DNA of 48,105 nucleotides, taken from contig DIFE01000164.1 in the NCBI GenBank assembly GCA_002418985.1, positions 1 to 48,105 of the forward strand, written 5' to 3'. The position numbers were made by a program, and so were the translations under genes. The stretch is from Deltaproteobacteria bacterium UBA5756. GTDB taxonomy: Bacteria; Desulfobacterota; Syntrophorhabdia; Syntrophorhabdales; Syntrophorhabdaceae. The notes beneath the pieces were generated by a model. The model made no database searches. It was not told the DNA's origin and saw only the letters and a program-made list of their open reading frames with translations. Position 1 is the first letter of the stretch, and the number at the start of each line of letters is the position of its first letter. Below, piece by piece: positions 1-7,945 of this stretch.

Positions 1-749
1 CGTTTGTCGGGAAGCAGGAACGAAACAAGCTTCATCCGGATTACGCGGGGGTTGTCACCCATGGCGAGCGATATGGCACCCTCCGTTATGATTTCCAGAT
101 AGAGCGCTTCATCCTGATGCTTATACTTGAGCTTGTCGGACAACGGCAGGTAGATGAGGTTCGCCATGGCGACGCCCCAGAGGGTGGCGATGAAGGCGCT
201 TGCGATCGCGGAGGCCATATTGGAGCTGCTTTCCATGTTCCCCAGGGCGTGAATAAGGCCAAGGACGGTTCCCATGATACCCAGTGTCGGCGAGAAACCC
301 CCGAGTTTCAGAAAAAAGTTGGCGCCGGCCTTGTGACGTTCCTCTATGTATGCCATCTCTATTTCGAGGATCTCCCTGATCTTGTTCGTCTCGAAACCGT
401 CTATCGCCAGCTGTATCGCCTTTCTCAGAAAGGGCTCCTGGATCGCGTCAAGGTCTTTTTCAAGGCTTAAGAGCCCGTTTTTACGGGCCTTCTGGGAGAG
501 GTCGAAGAGGAGATCGATGAGCTGGCGGGAGTCCATCTTCTTTTCGAAGAAGGCCACTTTCATAAGGTTCGGGAGGTTGATGAGCTGCTTGACCGAGGTA
601 GTCACCGTGGCCGCCCCAAAGGTCCCGAAAATGACAAGTATCATAGCCGGCACCTGGATCAGCGCGGAGAGATGCCCCCCCTCCATGATGAAAGAGACGA
701 GAACGGAACCGATGCCGACCAGCAGGCCAAAAACTGTTGCTATATCCAT
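1..749 (-). CDS. motA: Flagellar motor stator protein MotA (3' end cut by window edge)
   Basis: MotA/PomA-type stator subunit: with MotB it forms the inner-membrane ion channel that drives flagellar rotation. The frame opens at ATG 749 and continues off the left edge, so 249 residues are visible of a family usually about 255 long; only a few C-terminal residues should be missing. The N-terminus (MDIATVFGLLVGIGSVLVS) is a typical first transmembrane helix. Two further hydrophobic segments lie near the C-terminal half, one containing GGFSPTLGIMGTVLGLIHAL and the other the IATLWGVAMANLIYLPL stretch. The charged cytoplasmic loop between helices 2 and 3 is present. It is the last visible gene of the sigma28-headed operon and lies 6 nt after the PilZ gene. 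motB is expected just outside the window. The family call is secure; the ion used (H+ or Na+) cannot be told. Confidence 0.93.
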   Translation of the reverse strand, partial: MDIATVFGLLVGIGSVLVSFIMEGGHLSALIQVPAMILVIFGTFGAATVTTSVKQLINLPNLMKVAFFEKKMDSRQLIDLLFDLSQKARKNGLLSLEKDLDAIQEPFLRKAIQLAIDGFETNKIREILEIEMAYIEERHKAGANFFLKLGGFSPTLGIMGTVLGLIHALGNMESSSNMASAIASAFIATLWGVAMANLIYLPLSDKLKYKHQDEALYLEIITEGAISLAMGDNPRVIRMKLVSFLLPDK

Positions 750-755
750 AATTCA

Positions 756-1337
756 TCAACTCGTCGTTTCTTTTTTCTGACGCAGATACTGGCGCTCTTT
801 CACAAATATATAGTTGATCAGGATGTCCCGGTCCTTCTCATTGATGACCATGAACTTCAGGGCAACCCTTTGTGGGTCTGTCTCCCCGTGATCATTTTCG
901 ACCCGAACCGCCTGGCACAGACAGGTGATCTTCGGATAGGGGAATAAAGGGACAATGAGCTTGAGTTCCACAAAATCCCCCTCCGTCAAGGGAGCATCGC
1001 ACCGGAACTGGACCCCTGCGCCGCTGATATTCACCTCGGTGGTGACGGTGTTGTAGTTTTCGCTGGCGGCAGACTTCCTCAGGATCTCTATGATCGTGTC
1101 CAGTTTCCTGTTGATCATCTGCATGTAGGTGTGTAACTGATCGTTCTCGTCCCTGGGTTCACCGCTGGGTTCGAGAAAATACAACTCATGCAGCCTGTCC
1201 ACAACCTGTGTCGAATTGTAGCGAATGGTGTCCTGAAGTTTCAGGAATTCTTCGTGGCCGATGCATCGGAACTCGAGGGGAATCCGGTCCTGGATCCGAA
1301 AAAACTCTCTTCTTTCACCTTCACCACTCATATCCAT
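756..1337 (-). CDS. PilZ-domain c-di-GMP receptor with helical insertion
   Basis: A 193-residue cytoplasmic protein of the PilZ family, which binds c-di-GMP. The first binding element (RREFFR) lies at residues 9-14 and the second (NISGAG) at 103-108. They are normally about 20-30 residues apart; here some 90 residues separate them, and the insert (about 25-95) is rich in heptad-like Leu/Ile and charged residues, suggesting an inserted coiled coil. The beta-barrel continues after the NxSxxG motif (GDFVELKLIVPLF) and ends in a basic helix (KERQYLRQKKE). Its start overlaps the end of the HD-GYP gene by 17 nt, and motA follows after 6 nt. A c-di-GMP brake or adaptor acting on the motor is a reasonable inference from this context. 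Binding is predicted from motifs only. Confidence 0.85.
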   Translation of the reverse strand: MDMSGEGERREFFRIQDRIPLEFRCIGHEEFLKLQDTIRYNSTQVVDRLHELYFLEPSGEPRDENDQLHTYMQMINRKLDTIIEILRKSAASENYNTVTTEVNISGAGVQFRCDAPLTEGDFVELKLIVPLFPYPKITCLCQAVRVENDHGETDPQRVALKFMVINEKDRDILINYIFVKERQYLRQKKETTS

Positions 1338-2799
1338 CCCGGATCAAATCGGCAAAAGCCTGCGCTATCGCCGGATCGAACTGGCTGCCGCTGCACCTCA
1401 TGATCTCCGACGTGATCTCACTGTCTGCCATCCCCTTGCGGTACGGGCGGTCCGTGACCATGGCGTCATAAGCGTCGCAAACGGCTATTATGCGGGAACA
1501 TATGGGAATATCATCACCGGCAAGGCGATCAGGATATCCCTTGCCGTCATACCGCTCATGGTGATGCCGGATGATCTTCGCCTCCTTCGCAAGGATCTCG
1601 AAACGGCTCATGATCTCTTCCCCGAAAACGGAATGGCTCTGCATCACCATATATTCCTCGTCGGAGAGCCGCTCCGGCTTGAGCAGTATCTTGTCGGGAA
1701 TACCGATCTTCCCCAGATCGTGGACAGGGCAGACAACCCTGATGACATCCTTTTCGTAGTCGGTAATGCCGAGTCGCTCGCCCAGGGCAAGGCTCATGTT
1801 CGTGACCCTCTTGCAATGGCCTTCCGTATAGAGGTCCCGCTTGGTGATGGCTATGATCAGCGATTTCAGGGTGTGGAGGATGTTCTCGAAGAGACTTTCA
1901 TAGAGCATCCTGTTCTCAATCTGCGTCGATGCCTTTTCGGCGATGAGGCGAAGAAAGAAGACATCGTTTTCCAGGGACTTGGCCGCTCTGCCCCCGTTGA
2001 GCTTCGATTCCGTCACGATGAACCCGATAGGCTCCCCCTGGATAAAAAGGGGAAGGTAGATCCGGTCGTCCTTAACGACATACCTTCGTGCGCCGCGCGC
2101 TTCCTCTTTGAAATCATCGGGGATGCTGATATGCTGCCAGTTGCGCTCAGGTTTGCTGCCATCCCTGGTATGTCCCGCGTAGAGTATCAATTCGTTCCCT
2201 TCGCCGTCGGGCACATAATACCCGCAGGAACTCACATCGAGAGTCTCTCCCACTATCTGGATCATCTTCTCGTAAACGTCCTCGAAAATATTGATGGAAT
2301 TGAACTTGTTCGATATATGGTACATCGTGGTCAATTCTTTGATCTTCTTCTGTAATTCCCTGTTGAGATGCTCGATCTTCTTCTTATCGCCCAGGTTCTG
2401 CATGATGTTTTCTTTTTCAATGAGAAGGTTTCTCTCCCTCAAGACCCTCATCATGACAAGCATGAGCTTATCGAATTCGAAAGGCTTGAGAAGAAAATCG
2501 GAGGCACCCTTCTTCATGGCATCGATGACGAAATTCGGGTCATAGTAGCCTGTCGCCATGATGACCGCCGTGGTGGGTTTCGAGACCTTGATGGTGTCTA
2601 TGAGGGTTATACCATTGATATCGGGAAGCTGGACATCGAGAATGACGATCTCCACGTCCTTCTTCTTAAGCATTTCGAGGGCTTCACTGCCGCAGGTGGC
2701 CTCATATATTTCGCAGCCGTTGAGCTCCAGGAAATCGCCGAGGACGCTTATGACTTCGGGGTTGTCGTCGACAACGAGTATTTTGGTTCCCTCGATCAT
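1321..2799 (-). CDS. Response regulator with GAF-like and HD-GYP domains (c-di-GMP phosphodiesterase)
   Basis: A 492-residue two-component output protein. Residues 1-120 are a receiver domain with the acidic pair D11/D12, phospho-acceptor D55 (VILDVQLPD) and the conserved Lys in LLKPF (about 105). A coiled linker (125-165) leads to a GAF-like sensory region (about 170-295). Residues 305-490 are an HD-GYP domain: H360-D361 in CPVHDLGKIG, the HHHERYDGKGYP signature at about 412-423, and DAYDAMVTDRPYR. All metal-ligand motifs and the GYP triad are intact, so active hydrolysis of c-di-GMP is expected. The gene lies between a REC-only-like regulator and a PilZ receptor, so this operon carries signal input, c-di-GMP turnover and a c-di-GMP reader next to the motor stator. 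The partner histidine kinase is not in the window. Confidence 0.93.
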   Translation of the reverse strand: MIEGTKILVVDDNPEVISVLGDFLELNGCEIYEATCGSEALEMLKKKDVEIVILDVQLPDINGITLIDTIKVSKPTTAVIMATGYYDPNFVIDAMKKGASDFLLKPFEFDKLMLVMMRVLRERNLLIEKENIMQNLGDKKKIEHLNRELQKKIKELTTMYHISNKFNSINIFEDVYEKMIQIVGETLDVSSCGYYVPDGEGNELILYAGHTRDGSKPERNWQHISIPDDFKEEARGARRYVVKDDRIYLPLFIQGEPIGFIVTESKLNGGRAAKSLENDVFFLRLIAEKASTQIENRMLYESLFENILHTLKSLIIAITKRDLYTEGHCKRVTNMSLALGERLGITDYEKDVIRVVCPVHDLGKIGIPDKILLKPERLSDEEYMVMQSHSVFGEEIMSRFEILAKEAKIIRHHHERYDGKGYPDRLAGDDIPICSRIIAVCDAYDAMVTDRPYRKGMADSEITSEIMRCSGSQFDPAIAQAFADLIRDGYEW

Positions 2800-2841
2800 C
2801 GTTCATCCCCGTACCTTCTTTGCGTACCCGATGACATCCTG

Positions 2842-3420
2842 TCATTCAATGAGAAGCCTCCCCTTTCTCAGTTTCTCCAGGTTCCGGATTTCGTCAACGA
2901 TCTGTTCCGTATCGTTCGCCCGTTTCCCGTTAATGGGTTCGACCTTGCTCTCCGATTCATTGGGCTTCTTATTCCGATACTTTTCCATCTCATCGTAAAA
3001 ACTCTGAAGGGTCTGAATGAGCTTTGCGTTCAGTTTTTTCAGTGCGATCTTCTCGCGGGCGTTCTTGACAACCACCTGAAGCTCTTCCATCCTGAAGGGC
3101 TTGACGATGTAGTCGAATGCACCCATCCTCACGGCTTCGACGGCGCTGTCCATGGATGCATAACCCGTAATGATAACGAATTCCGTGTCAGGATTCTCTT
3201 TCCTGATGGTCCTTATGAGCTCCATGCCGGAAATTTCCGGCATGTTAAGGTCGGTAACGATCAGATCGAAGGGGTCTTTACGATGACTTTCGAGGGCATC
3301 CCTGCCATTGGCCGAGCCATTGACATCGTGGCCCTCTTCTTTCAGGTACTCCTCGAGGATCTCCCTGAGTTCCTTGTTATCGTCGACAACGAGGATGCGG
3401 AAGGTTCCATCATTTCTCAT
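2842..3420 (-). CDS. Response regulator, receiver domain with helical C-terminal extension
   Basis: A 192-residue protein. Residues 1-120 form a complete receiver domain (ILVVDDN near the N-terminus, phospho-acceptor D57 in IVTDLNMPE, T/S switch in IITGYAS, Lys in YIVKPF). Residues 125-192 are highly charged and helical with no recognisable DNA-binding or enzymatic domain, so the output is probably protein-protein interaction. The start overlaps the 68-aa gene by 11 nt and the HD-GYP gene follows 42 nt later, so all are one operon. It may relay a signal to the motor or to the neighbouring HD-GYP protein; this is inference. A chemotaxis CheY role is possible, but the long extension argues against a plain CheY. 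Confidence 0.88.
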   Translation of the reverse strand: MRNDGTFRILVVDDNKELREILEEYLKEEGHDVNGSANGRDALESHRKDPFDLIVTDLNMPEISGMELIRTIRKENPDTEFVIITGYASMDSAVEAVRMGAFDYIVKPFRMEELQVVVKNAREKIALKKLNAKLIQTLQSFYDEMEKYRNKKPNESESKVEPINGKRANDTEQIVDEIRNLEKLRKGRLLIE

Positions 3421-3616
3421 CGTGTCTCTTCAACTTTTCGGTCACCTGCTCGCCGATTCTATCGTAAAGCATCTTCTTCATTCCTTCCCGTGAAATGTTC
3501 ACCTCGTCCTCGCGGCTTTCCGTCTCATGCTCGTTACCAGCGCGGTTTATACGGACCTTCATGTTCTTCATGTAGGTTCGTATGACGCTGCTTATCTGGT
3601 AATCGGAAATCGTCAT
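3410..3616 (-). CDS. Small conserved-looking flagellar-operon protein, 68 aa, unknown function
   Basis: I do not recognise a named family. The 68-residue product is soluble and charged, with an N-terminal block (MTISDYQISSVIRTYMKNMK) followed by basic and acidic helices. A good ribosome-binding site (GGGGAG, about 6 nt before ATG 3616) supports it as a real gene. It lies between the FliT-like gene and the response regulator, overlapping the latter by 11 nt. FlgM-like anti-sigma factors are of similar size and charge, but the true flgM is at 32070-32378 and no sequence resemblance is obvious. A weak sigma28-like site lies just upstream (3636-3662). Confidence 0.7.
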   Translation of the reverse strand: MTISDYQISSVIRTYMKNMKVRINRAGNEHETESREDEVNISREGMKKMLYDRIGEQVTEKLKRHDEK

Positions 3617-3635
3617 CTCTTTCTCCCCTGCTATG

Positions 3636-3662
3636 TTATCGGGCGAAAGAAAAATGGCTTAA
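3636..3662 (-). promoter_or_regulatory. Weak candidate sigma28 promoter before the 68-aa gene
   Basis: On the minus strand the -10-like element CCCGATAA (7 of 8 to GCCGATAA) is preceded, after an 11-nt spacer, by TTAAGCCA, which matches TAAAGTTT at only about half its positions. The spacing equals that of the three stronger sites in this window, but the -35 is poor. It may be a secondary internal promoter or chance. Confidence 0.3.
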
Positions 3663-3671
3663 GCTATTTTT

Positions 3672-4004
3672 TCATTTTTTAAGGGAGAAAAATGACGGAG
3701 CCGGCGGGAAAGGGAATGAGGGGCTGTAGGACCTCATCGCCCTCAGGTTTTGTGAATAACGATCGATCTCCGTCATCAGCTTCGTCCGCTCTTTTTCGAG
3801 CCTTTCTATGACCCGCACCTCGTTAATGTAAAACCTCCCGGCAACGTCGATGTCGAGTCCGGGGGAGCACGCCGCCAGCCGGGCACTGACCTTTTCGCGT
3901 TCCAAAAGGCCTTGTATGAATGCAGCACCGTTTTCCCGGTCAAGCGCCGCCAGGGTCATTTCCTCAAAAAGGATGATGTCCCTCTCACTGCGATTCTTCA
4001 TCAT
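3672..4004 (-). CDS. FliT/FlgN-like helical protein, putative flagellar export chaperone
   Basis: A 110-residue, mostly helical charged protein directly after the FliD-like gene, whose 3' end it overlaps by 20 nt (translational coupling). Its layout is typical of FliT/FlgN secretion chaperones: a helix, an 'ALDRENGAAFIQGLLEREKV'-style Arg/Glu hinge, then a long amphipathic helix with VIERLEKERTKLMTEIDRY. The C-terminal tail is Ser/Pro/Phe-rich and likely disordered. Position supports a FliT role for the cap protein (gene order fliD-fliT). No direct family signature can be confirmed by eye, so function is inferred from context and shape. A start 3 nt downstream (second Met) is equally possible. 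Confidence 0.6.
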   Translation of the reverse strand: MMKNRSERDIILFEEMTLAALDRENGAAFIQGLLEREKVSARLAACSPGLDIDVAGRFYINEVRVIERLEKERTKLMTEIDRYSQNLRAMRSYSPSFPFPPAPSFFSLKK

Positions 4005-5616
4005 GACCGTCCCTTCCCACAGACTTCCTCTTCATGAATGATTCCTTCAATTCGTACGAGTTTTTCAAAAGCATCTGCAGTTCGTTGAGCCTTTTTTCGA
4101 ACGTTGTTCTTTCATCCTGCCCTTCATTCGCCCGTGCTTCTTTTTGGATTGGCCCCCGCAAGCCTGTATTCTCTTGTCCACCGATACAGGACGCGGTGAA
4201 GGGATTGAAATTATAGGTGATCCTGTTGTGGAGCAAGCCAGCGAAATCACGGATAAAACCAACCGTTTCGTCTCTCTTCCATACAAGAGCTTTGGTGAAC
4301 GCTTCTCTGTCGAGTTTGAGAAGACCCTTCTCGTCCACAGTAATCCCGAAAAGACTTGTATTATCCGTGGTTGCCGCGGGCCCCTTGTGGCTCACGGCAA
4401 CCCGTAGAGAATCCTTCACCATACCGTTCATTGCCTCTTTAACCGGAACCCGCATTGCCGTCTCCCGGTCCGATCCGTCAGCATCGGCCCCTTCAATTTT
4501 CACCTCGGCCGAGGCCAACCGGTTCACCGCATCGGAAAGGGCGACCATCTTTTCGACGATCCCTTCAACCTCCGTCGCAACATCGGCAGCAATCATGGAG
4601 AAATCCCCCGTCGGCTGATCAACGATCACTACAGTTGATCCGGAGAACGCTCCGGCAAGAAAAGCGGGGCCCTCCAAGCCTGAAAACCATGAGGGCTGCA
4701 GCGCTTCGAGACCTTTTGTTTGGGCCCGTAGTAAGACCTGCTTCCCGTCTCTTCCTGCCACGATCAGAGAAAGTATCTCGCTTGCCTTCTCAACAGGGTT
4801 AAATGTCAGCAAGAACATCACTGGCTCAACGGTCGCTTTGAAATTTAAGTTTATGTCTACCGGTTCACGTTCACCCGCGACATCACCGGATGACGTCACC
4901 CCGTAGTGAGGCGAGGGGCAGCCGGACCGTTCCGCCAGTTCTTTCGTGGGGCTGGCGGCTAGCATTTCTATAAGCGACGGGATCCCGCTGCCGGAAGAAG
5001 TGGTGACTTCGTCGTCGAAAAACACCACTCTCCCCGACCTCTCCTGACGTATGGCCGAAGTAGCCAGTATGTTATCCTTCCCGCCATTGACGAAAATGAT
5101 GAACTTTTCCTTTGCGGCCGGGGAATCGAAGCTGTCCGTTCTCATACCCATGCCTGCACCAAGGAGTGACAGCCGGCCTGCGATATCTTTCGTGAGACCG
5201 GCGAGAGAGTTTTCGTCAGGTCCCTCGGACTGGCCTTCGGTCCAGGCAGAAGGGGCACCCTTTATTAAGAAAAGCTCACCGGACCCCGTGGTCTTTTCCA
5301 GTCCCGATGAAGCACCGCCCGGAAGGAACATAAGGGCATCTCCGGGAACTATGGCCCGAAGCTTCAGCAACCCCTGCAAAACGGGGGAAACTTTCTCCTT
5401 GTCCTCGAGAGGGACGTTACTGCCGGTGATACCCATAATCTCCGAAGCAATCTCTTCAACTGCTTTAAGGTACTTGACAACAGCCTTATCGGGAACGACG
5501 GAAAGAACAGTAACATCGCCAGGCCCAGAGTCATTCTTCGCGCGGCCTCGCGTCACCTTCTGCGCTTCACTGCCAAGCAGTTGCATAAGGGGATATCCGC
5601 CGTAAGCAATTTTCAT
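3985..5616 (-). CDS. fliD: Divergent FliD-like flagellar filament cap protein
   Basis: Start chosen at ATG 5616: it has an AGGAGAAC ribosome-binding site and lies about 28 nt after the predicted transcription start of the sigma28 promoter at 5651-5677. The frame extends upstream to 5730, but that would place the start above the promoter. The 543-residue product has a recognisable FliD C-terminal module near residues 420-475 (LFGITVDEKGLLKLDREAF, then VWKRDETVGFIRDFAGLL), followed by a helical C-terminus (EKRLNELQMLLKNSYELK). The usual FliD N-terminal signature is not evident; the N-terminus is MKIAYGGYPLMQLLGSEAQK. The middle is rich in Gly/Ser/Thr/Ala, as expected for the exposed cap domains. 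FliD caps the growing filament and folds exported flagellin. Position at the head of a late operon, ahead of a FliT-like gene, supports the call. A hook-filament or other axial protein is the alternative. Confidence 0.68.
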   Translation of the reverse strand: MKIAYGGYPLMQLLGSEAQKVTRGRAKNDSGPGDVTVLSVVPDKAVVKYLKAVEEIASEIMGITGSNVPLEDKEKVSPVLQGLLKLRAIVPGDALMFLPGGASSGLEKTTGSGELFLIKGAPSAWTEGQSEGPDENSLAGLTKDIAGRLSLLGAGMGMRTDSFDSPAAKEKFIIFVNGGKDNILATSAIRQERSGRVVFFDDEVTTSSGSGIPSLIEMLAASPTKELAERSGCPSPHYGVTSSGDVAGEREPVDINLNFKATVEPVMFLLTFNPVEKASEILSLIVAGRDGKQVLLRAQTKGLEALQPSWFSGLEGPAFLAGAFSGSTVVIVDQPTGDFSMIAADVATEVEGIVEKMVALSDAVNRLASAEVKIEGADADGSDRETAMRVPVKEAMNGMVKDSLRVAVSHKGPAATTDNTSLFGITVDEKGLLKLDREAFTKALVWKRDETVGFIRDFAGLLHNRITYNFNPFTASCIGGQENTGLRGPIQKEARANEGQDERTTFEKRLNELQMLLKNSYELKESFMKRKSVGRDGHDEESQ

Positions 5617-5650
5617 GGCATAGTTCTCCTGCCTTTTTCTCGTTGTAGGG

Positions 5651-5677
5651 TTATCGGCTGAAAACCAAAGAACTTTA
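5651..5677 (-). promoter_or_regulatory. sigma28 (FliA) promoter of the fliD-like/motA operon
   Basis: Minus-strand reading gives TAAAGTTC, an 11-nt spacer, then GCCGATAA. This is 7/8 and 8/8 to the FliA consensus TAAAGTTT-N11-GCCGATAA. Transcription would begin near 5644, leaving a leader of about 28 nt before ATG 5616. It places the cap, regulator, PilZ and stator genes in the late flagellar class. Confidence 0.9.
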
Positions 5678-5864
5678 TCCCGACCCCAAGGGGCTGATGG
5701 TGGAACCCGCGCGCAGGGCCCGCTTGTCAATTATCTGACATCGAAACATAATCCCGGGGCCTCACGTAGCTTGCGACAAACCTGCGACGGTCCTTCGAAA
5801 GGCTTTCACAACGCCGTTCTTGCCGCCGCATGGGCCTGCAAGCGCCATGGATCATGCCTAGGCA

Positions 5865-5878
5865 GGCATAGAACTTGC
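5865..5878 (+). promoter_or_regulatory. Candidate sigma54 promoter of the glycan island
   Basis: The -24 GG (5865-5866) and -12 GC (5877-5878) are separated by exactly 10 nt, in the context AGGCATAG-AAC-TTGCA. The TTGCA half is perfect and the GGCA half good against TGGCACG-N4-TTGCA. Predicted start is near 5890, which favours ATG 5923 over 5896 for the first gene. A similar GAACTTGCA core occurs in the site at 23416-23429. Confidence 0.6.
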
Positions 5879-5922
5879 AGGTCAAGTGAAATGACATGGG
5901 TCAAAACAACCGGGGAACGATG

Positions 5923-7020
5923 ATGGAATTCTTCCATACGCATATATCCGCAAGGTCCGTCGAACTCGCCAGCCAAACATTGAGATCGACCTGGATCAGC
6001 GAAGGCAAACTCGTACAAGCATTTGAAAGAACGCTCTCTTCCCGGCTCGGCCTAGTCAACCCCGTAGCGCTTAACAGCGGCACATCGGCATTGCACCTTG
6101 CACTCATACTTTCCGGTATCGGGCCCGGTGACGAAGTGATCCTCCCTCCCCAAACGTTCATCGCCACCGGGCTTGTAGTCCTCATGCAACACGCAACCCC
6201 TGTCTTTGCAGATATCCAGTTGGACACAGGGAACATCGATCCGGAATCCATCAAGGAAAAAATATCCGAAAAGACCAGGGCCATCATAGCCGTTCACTGG
6301 GGAGGCTATCCGTGCGACATGGATGCGATACACGATATCGCACGACATCACGACCTTTCGGTCATTGAAGATGCCGCTCACGCTCTCGGGTCGGTCTACC
6401 GGGGAAAGCCGGTGGGTTCTCTTTCGAGATTCACCGCCTTTTCCTTTCAGGCGATCAAACATGTGACCACAGGAGACGGCGGCGCCCTTTGTTGTCTCGA
6501 TGAAGAGGACCACAAATGTTGCCGTGCCATAAGATGGTTCGGCATCGATCGCGAGAGTTCACCGGTATCCCTTCTCGGTGAACGGGATTATGACGTTCAG
6601 AGCGTCGGCTATAAGTATCACATGAACGATCTCGGCGCCGCTGTTGGACTTGGCAACCTGGAGGAATTCCCGAAAAACCTTGCCCGTCGGAGGGAGATGG
6701 GAGCCAGGTACCGCAAGGAACTGGAAAACGTGCCTGGCGTGACCCTTCTTTCCTATAAAGAAAGTCATCAAAGCGCCTACTGGCTCTTTACCATGCTCGT
6801 CGAACAAAGGGAGCGGTTCGTGAAAAAACTGGCAACGCGAGGCATACCGGTTTCTGTTGTCCATCAAAGAATCGACAGGAACCAGGTGTTTGGGGGTCTC
6901 ACCCCGGACCTCGCCAACCAGGAACGCTTTGAAGATGCACAGATCTCCATACCACTCCATTGCGGTCTTGACGACGAAGACCTGACCCGCATCATCGAGA
7001 CAATTCGGGAGGGCTGGTAA
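5923..7020 (+). CDS. DegT/DnrJ/EryC1/StrS-family PLP-dependent sugar aminotransferase
   Basis: A 365-residue type-I-fold aminotransferase. Family enzymes transfer an amino group from glutamate to a nucleotide-linked keto-sugar. Visible features are the NSGTSALHLAL cofactor-phosphate loop near residue 51, the IEDAAHALGS motif near 148, and the PLP-lysine context AFSFQAIKHVTTGDGG (Lys about 179). GYKYHMNDLGAAVGLGNL is typical of the family. Start: ATG 5923 is preceded by GGGGAACG at suitable spacing and follows the predicted sigma54 start at about 5890; in-frame ATGs at 5896 and 5920 are less likely. It is the first gene of the plus-strand island and is followed by a GNAT acetyltransferase, a pair often used to make N-acylated amino sugars. 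The exact sugar cannot be told. Confidence 0.9.
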   Translation: MEFFHTHISARSVELASQTLRSTWISEGKLVQAFERTLSSRLGLVNPVALNSGTSALHLALILSGIGPGDEVILPPQTFIATGLVVLMQHATPVFADIQLDTGNIDPESIKEKISEKTRAIIAVHWGGYPCDMDAIHDIARHHDLSVIEDAAHALGSVYRGKPVGSLSRFTAFSFQAIKHVTTGDGGALCCLDEEDHKCCRAIRWFGIDRESSPVSLLGERDYDVQSVGYKYHMNDLGAAVGLGNLEEFPKNLARRREMGARYRKELENVPGVTLLSYKESHQSAYWLFTMLVEQRERFVKKLATRGIPVSVVHQRIDRNQVFGGLTPDLANQERFEDAQISIPLHCGLDDEDLTRIIETIREGW

Positions 7021-7030
7021 AATCGATACC

Positions 7031-7924
7031 TTGCTGAAGAGAATATCATACAGGGCAGCTATAACCGATGATGCCCGGGCCTTTGTCAAGCTCATGAACA
7101 CTCAGTATGACCGGAAAATAGCTGTTGAATACTTCTCATGGCAATACATACACCCCTGTGAACCGACGGTGCTCACGTGCGCCTTCGACGGTGCGGACCT
7201 TATCGGGACATTCGGCCTCAAGATCAGGGTTTTGAGCAATGGGAAGGTGGCGGGGCAAGCTATTGATATGCTCGTGGCGCCCGACTACAGGGAGCGGGGC
7301 ATTTTCGGAGAACTCGTACGCGCCACCCTGCGAAAGGTGAGGACACAACCGGACCTTTTGTGTGTCTTTCCCAACGAAAATGGTAGAAGGGCCCTTGTGG
7401 GGTCCCTCGGGTGGACATGCGTCGGCAGTATCGCGACCTGTTTCCTTCAGAAGAACGATGGCGAACTTCGCCGCAGCGAGACAGCCCCGACACTGTGCAA
7501 AACGCGGCGGACGGCCTTCGAGAAGAACGATCGGCACCTCCATTGGCGTTTTGACGACCATCCGCACTATCAATATCGGTACGTGCGATCCGATGAAGGG
7601 TTGGTGGTCACCAAACTTTACAAGGACCCGCTTTCGGGCAGACAGTACGGGGACATTGTCGATGCCATTTTCGACGATCCGGGCAGGCCGGGGTCATACG
7701 ACCTGTTCATCCGTGCCTGCGCCGATCTCAATAAAAACGATATTGAAGGGGTCATGACCTGGGCGCTCCCCGGCAGCCCCTTAAGTGATATCGCCGTATC
7801 GCTTGGATTCAGACAGACGGCTCAGAAACGGCACTTCTGCGTAAAGATCCTGGATGATGCCTGCAGGCAGCTGGGTGTCCTGGAAAACTGGGACCTCGTT
7901 CCGGCAGACGCGGAGATCTATTAA
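7031..7924 (+). CDS. GNAT-family N-acetyltransferase
   Basis: A 297-residue protein starting with TTG at 7031, 10 nt after the aminotransferase. The N-terminal pattern (ISYRAAITDDARAFVKLMN) is a normal GNAT opening, which supports the TTG start over the internal ATG at residue 22. The acetyl-CoA-binding motif A is VAPDYRERGIFGELV (about residues 78-92, R-x-x-G-x-F/G type). The C-terminal half (about 150-297) looks like a second, degenerate GNAT-like or substrate-binding domain. Next to a sugar aminotransferase, N-acylation of the new amino group on a nucleotide-sugar is the natural inference. Acyl donor and substrate are unproven. Confidence 0.8.
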   Translation: MLKRISYRAAITDDARAFVKLMNTQYDRKIAVEYFSWQYIHPCEPTVLTCAFDGADLIGTFGLKIRVLSNGKVAGQAIDMLVAPDYRERGIFGELVRATLRKVRTQPDLLCVFPNENGRRALVGSLGWTCVGSIATCFLQKNDGELRRSETAPTLCKTRRTAFEKNDRHLHWRFDDHPHYQYRYVRSDEGLVVTKLYKDPLSGRQYGDIVDAIFDDPGRPGSYDLFIRACADLNKNDIEGVMTWALPGSPLSDIAVSLGFRQTAQKRHFCVKILDDACRQLGVLENWDLVPADAEIY

Positions 7925-7945
7925 TGATCATGGGGTGATGGGACT

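Noticed and set aside
1261..2355. Long plus-strand open frame (364 codons) opposite the HD-GYP gene
   Set aside because: It is antisense to a gene with full REC and HD-GYP motifs, and its translation has no recognisable domain. A GC-rich shadow frame.
2368..3585. Long plus-strand open frame (405 codons) across two regulator genes
   Set aside because: It spans the boundary of two well-supported minus-strand genes and has no domain.
5731..5922. Start of the FliD-like gene at 5730 and of the aminotransferase at 5896
   Set aside because: Both positions conflict with promoter predictions (sigma28 start at about 5644; sigma54 start at about 5890) and lack ribosome-binding sites; starts at 5616 and 5923 fit better.
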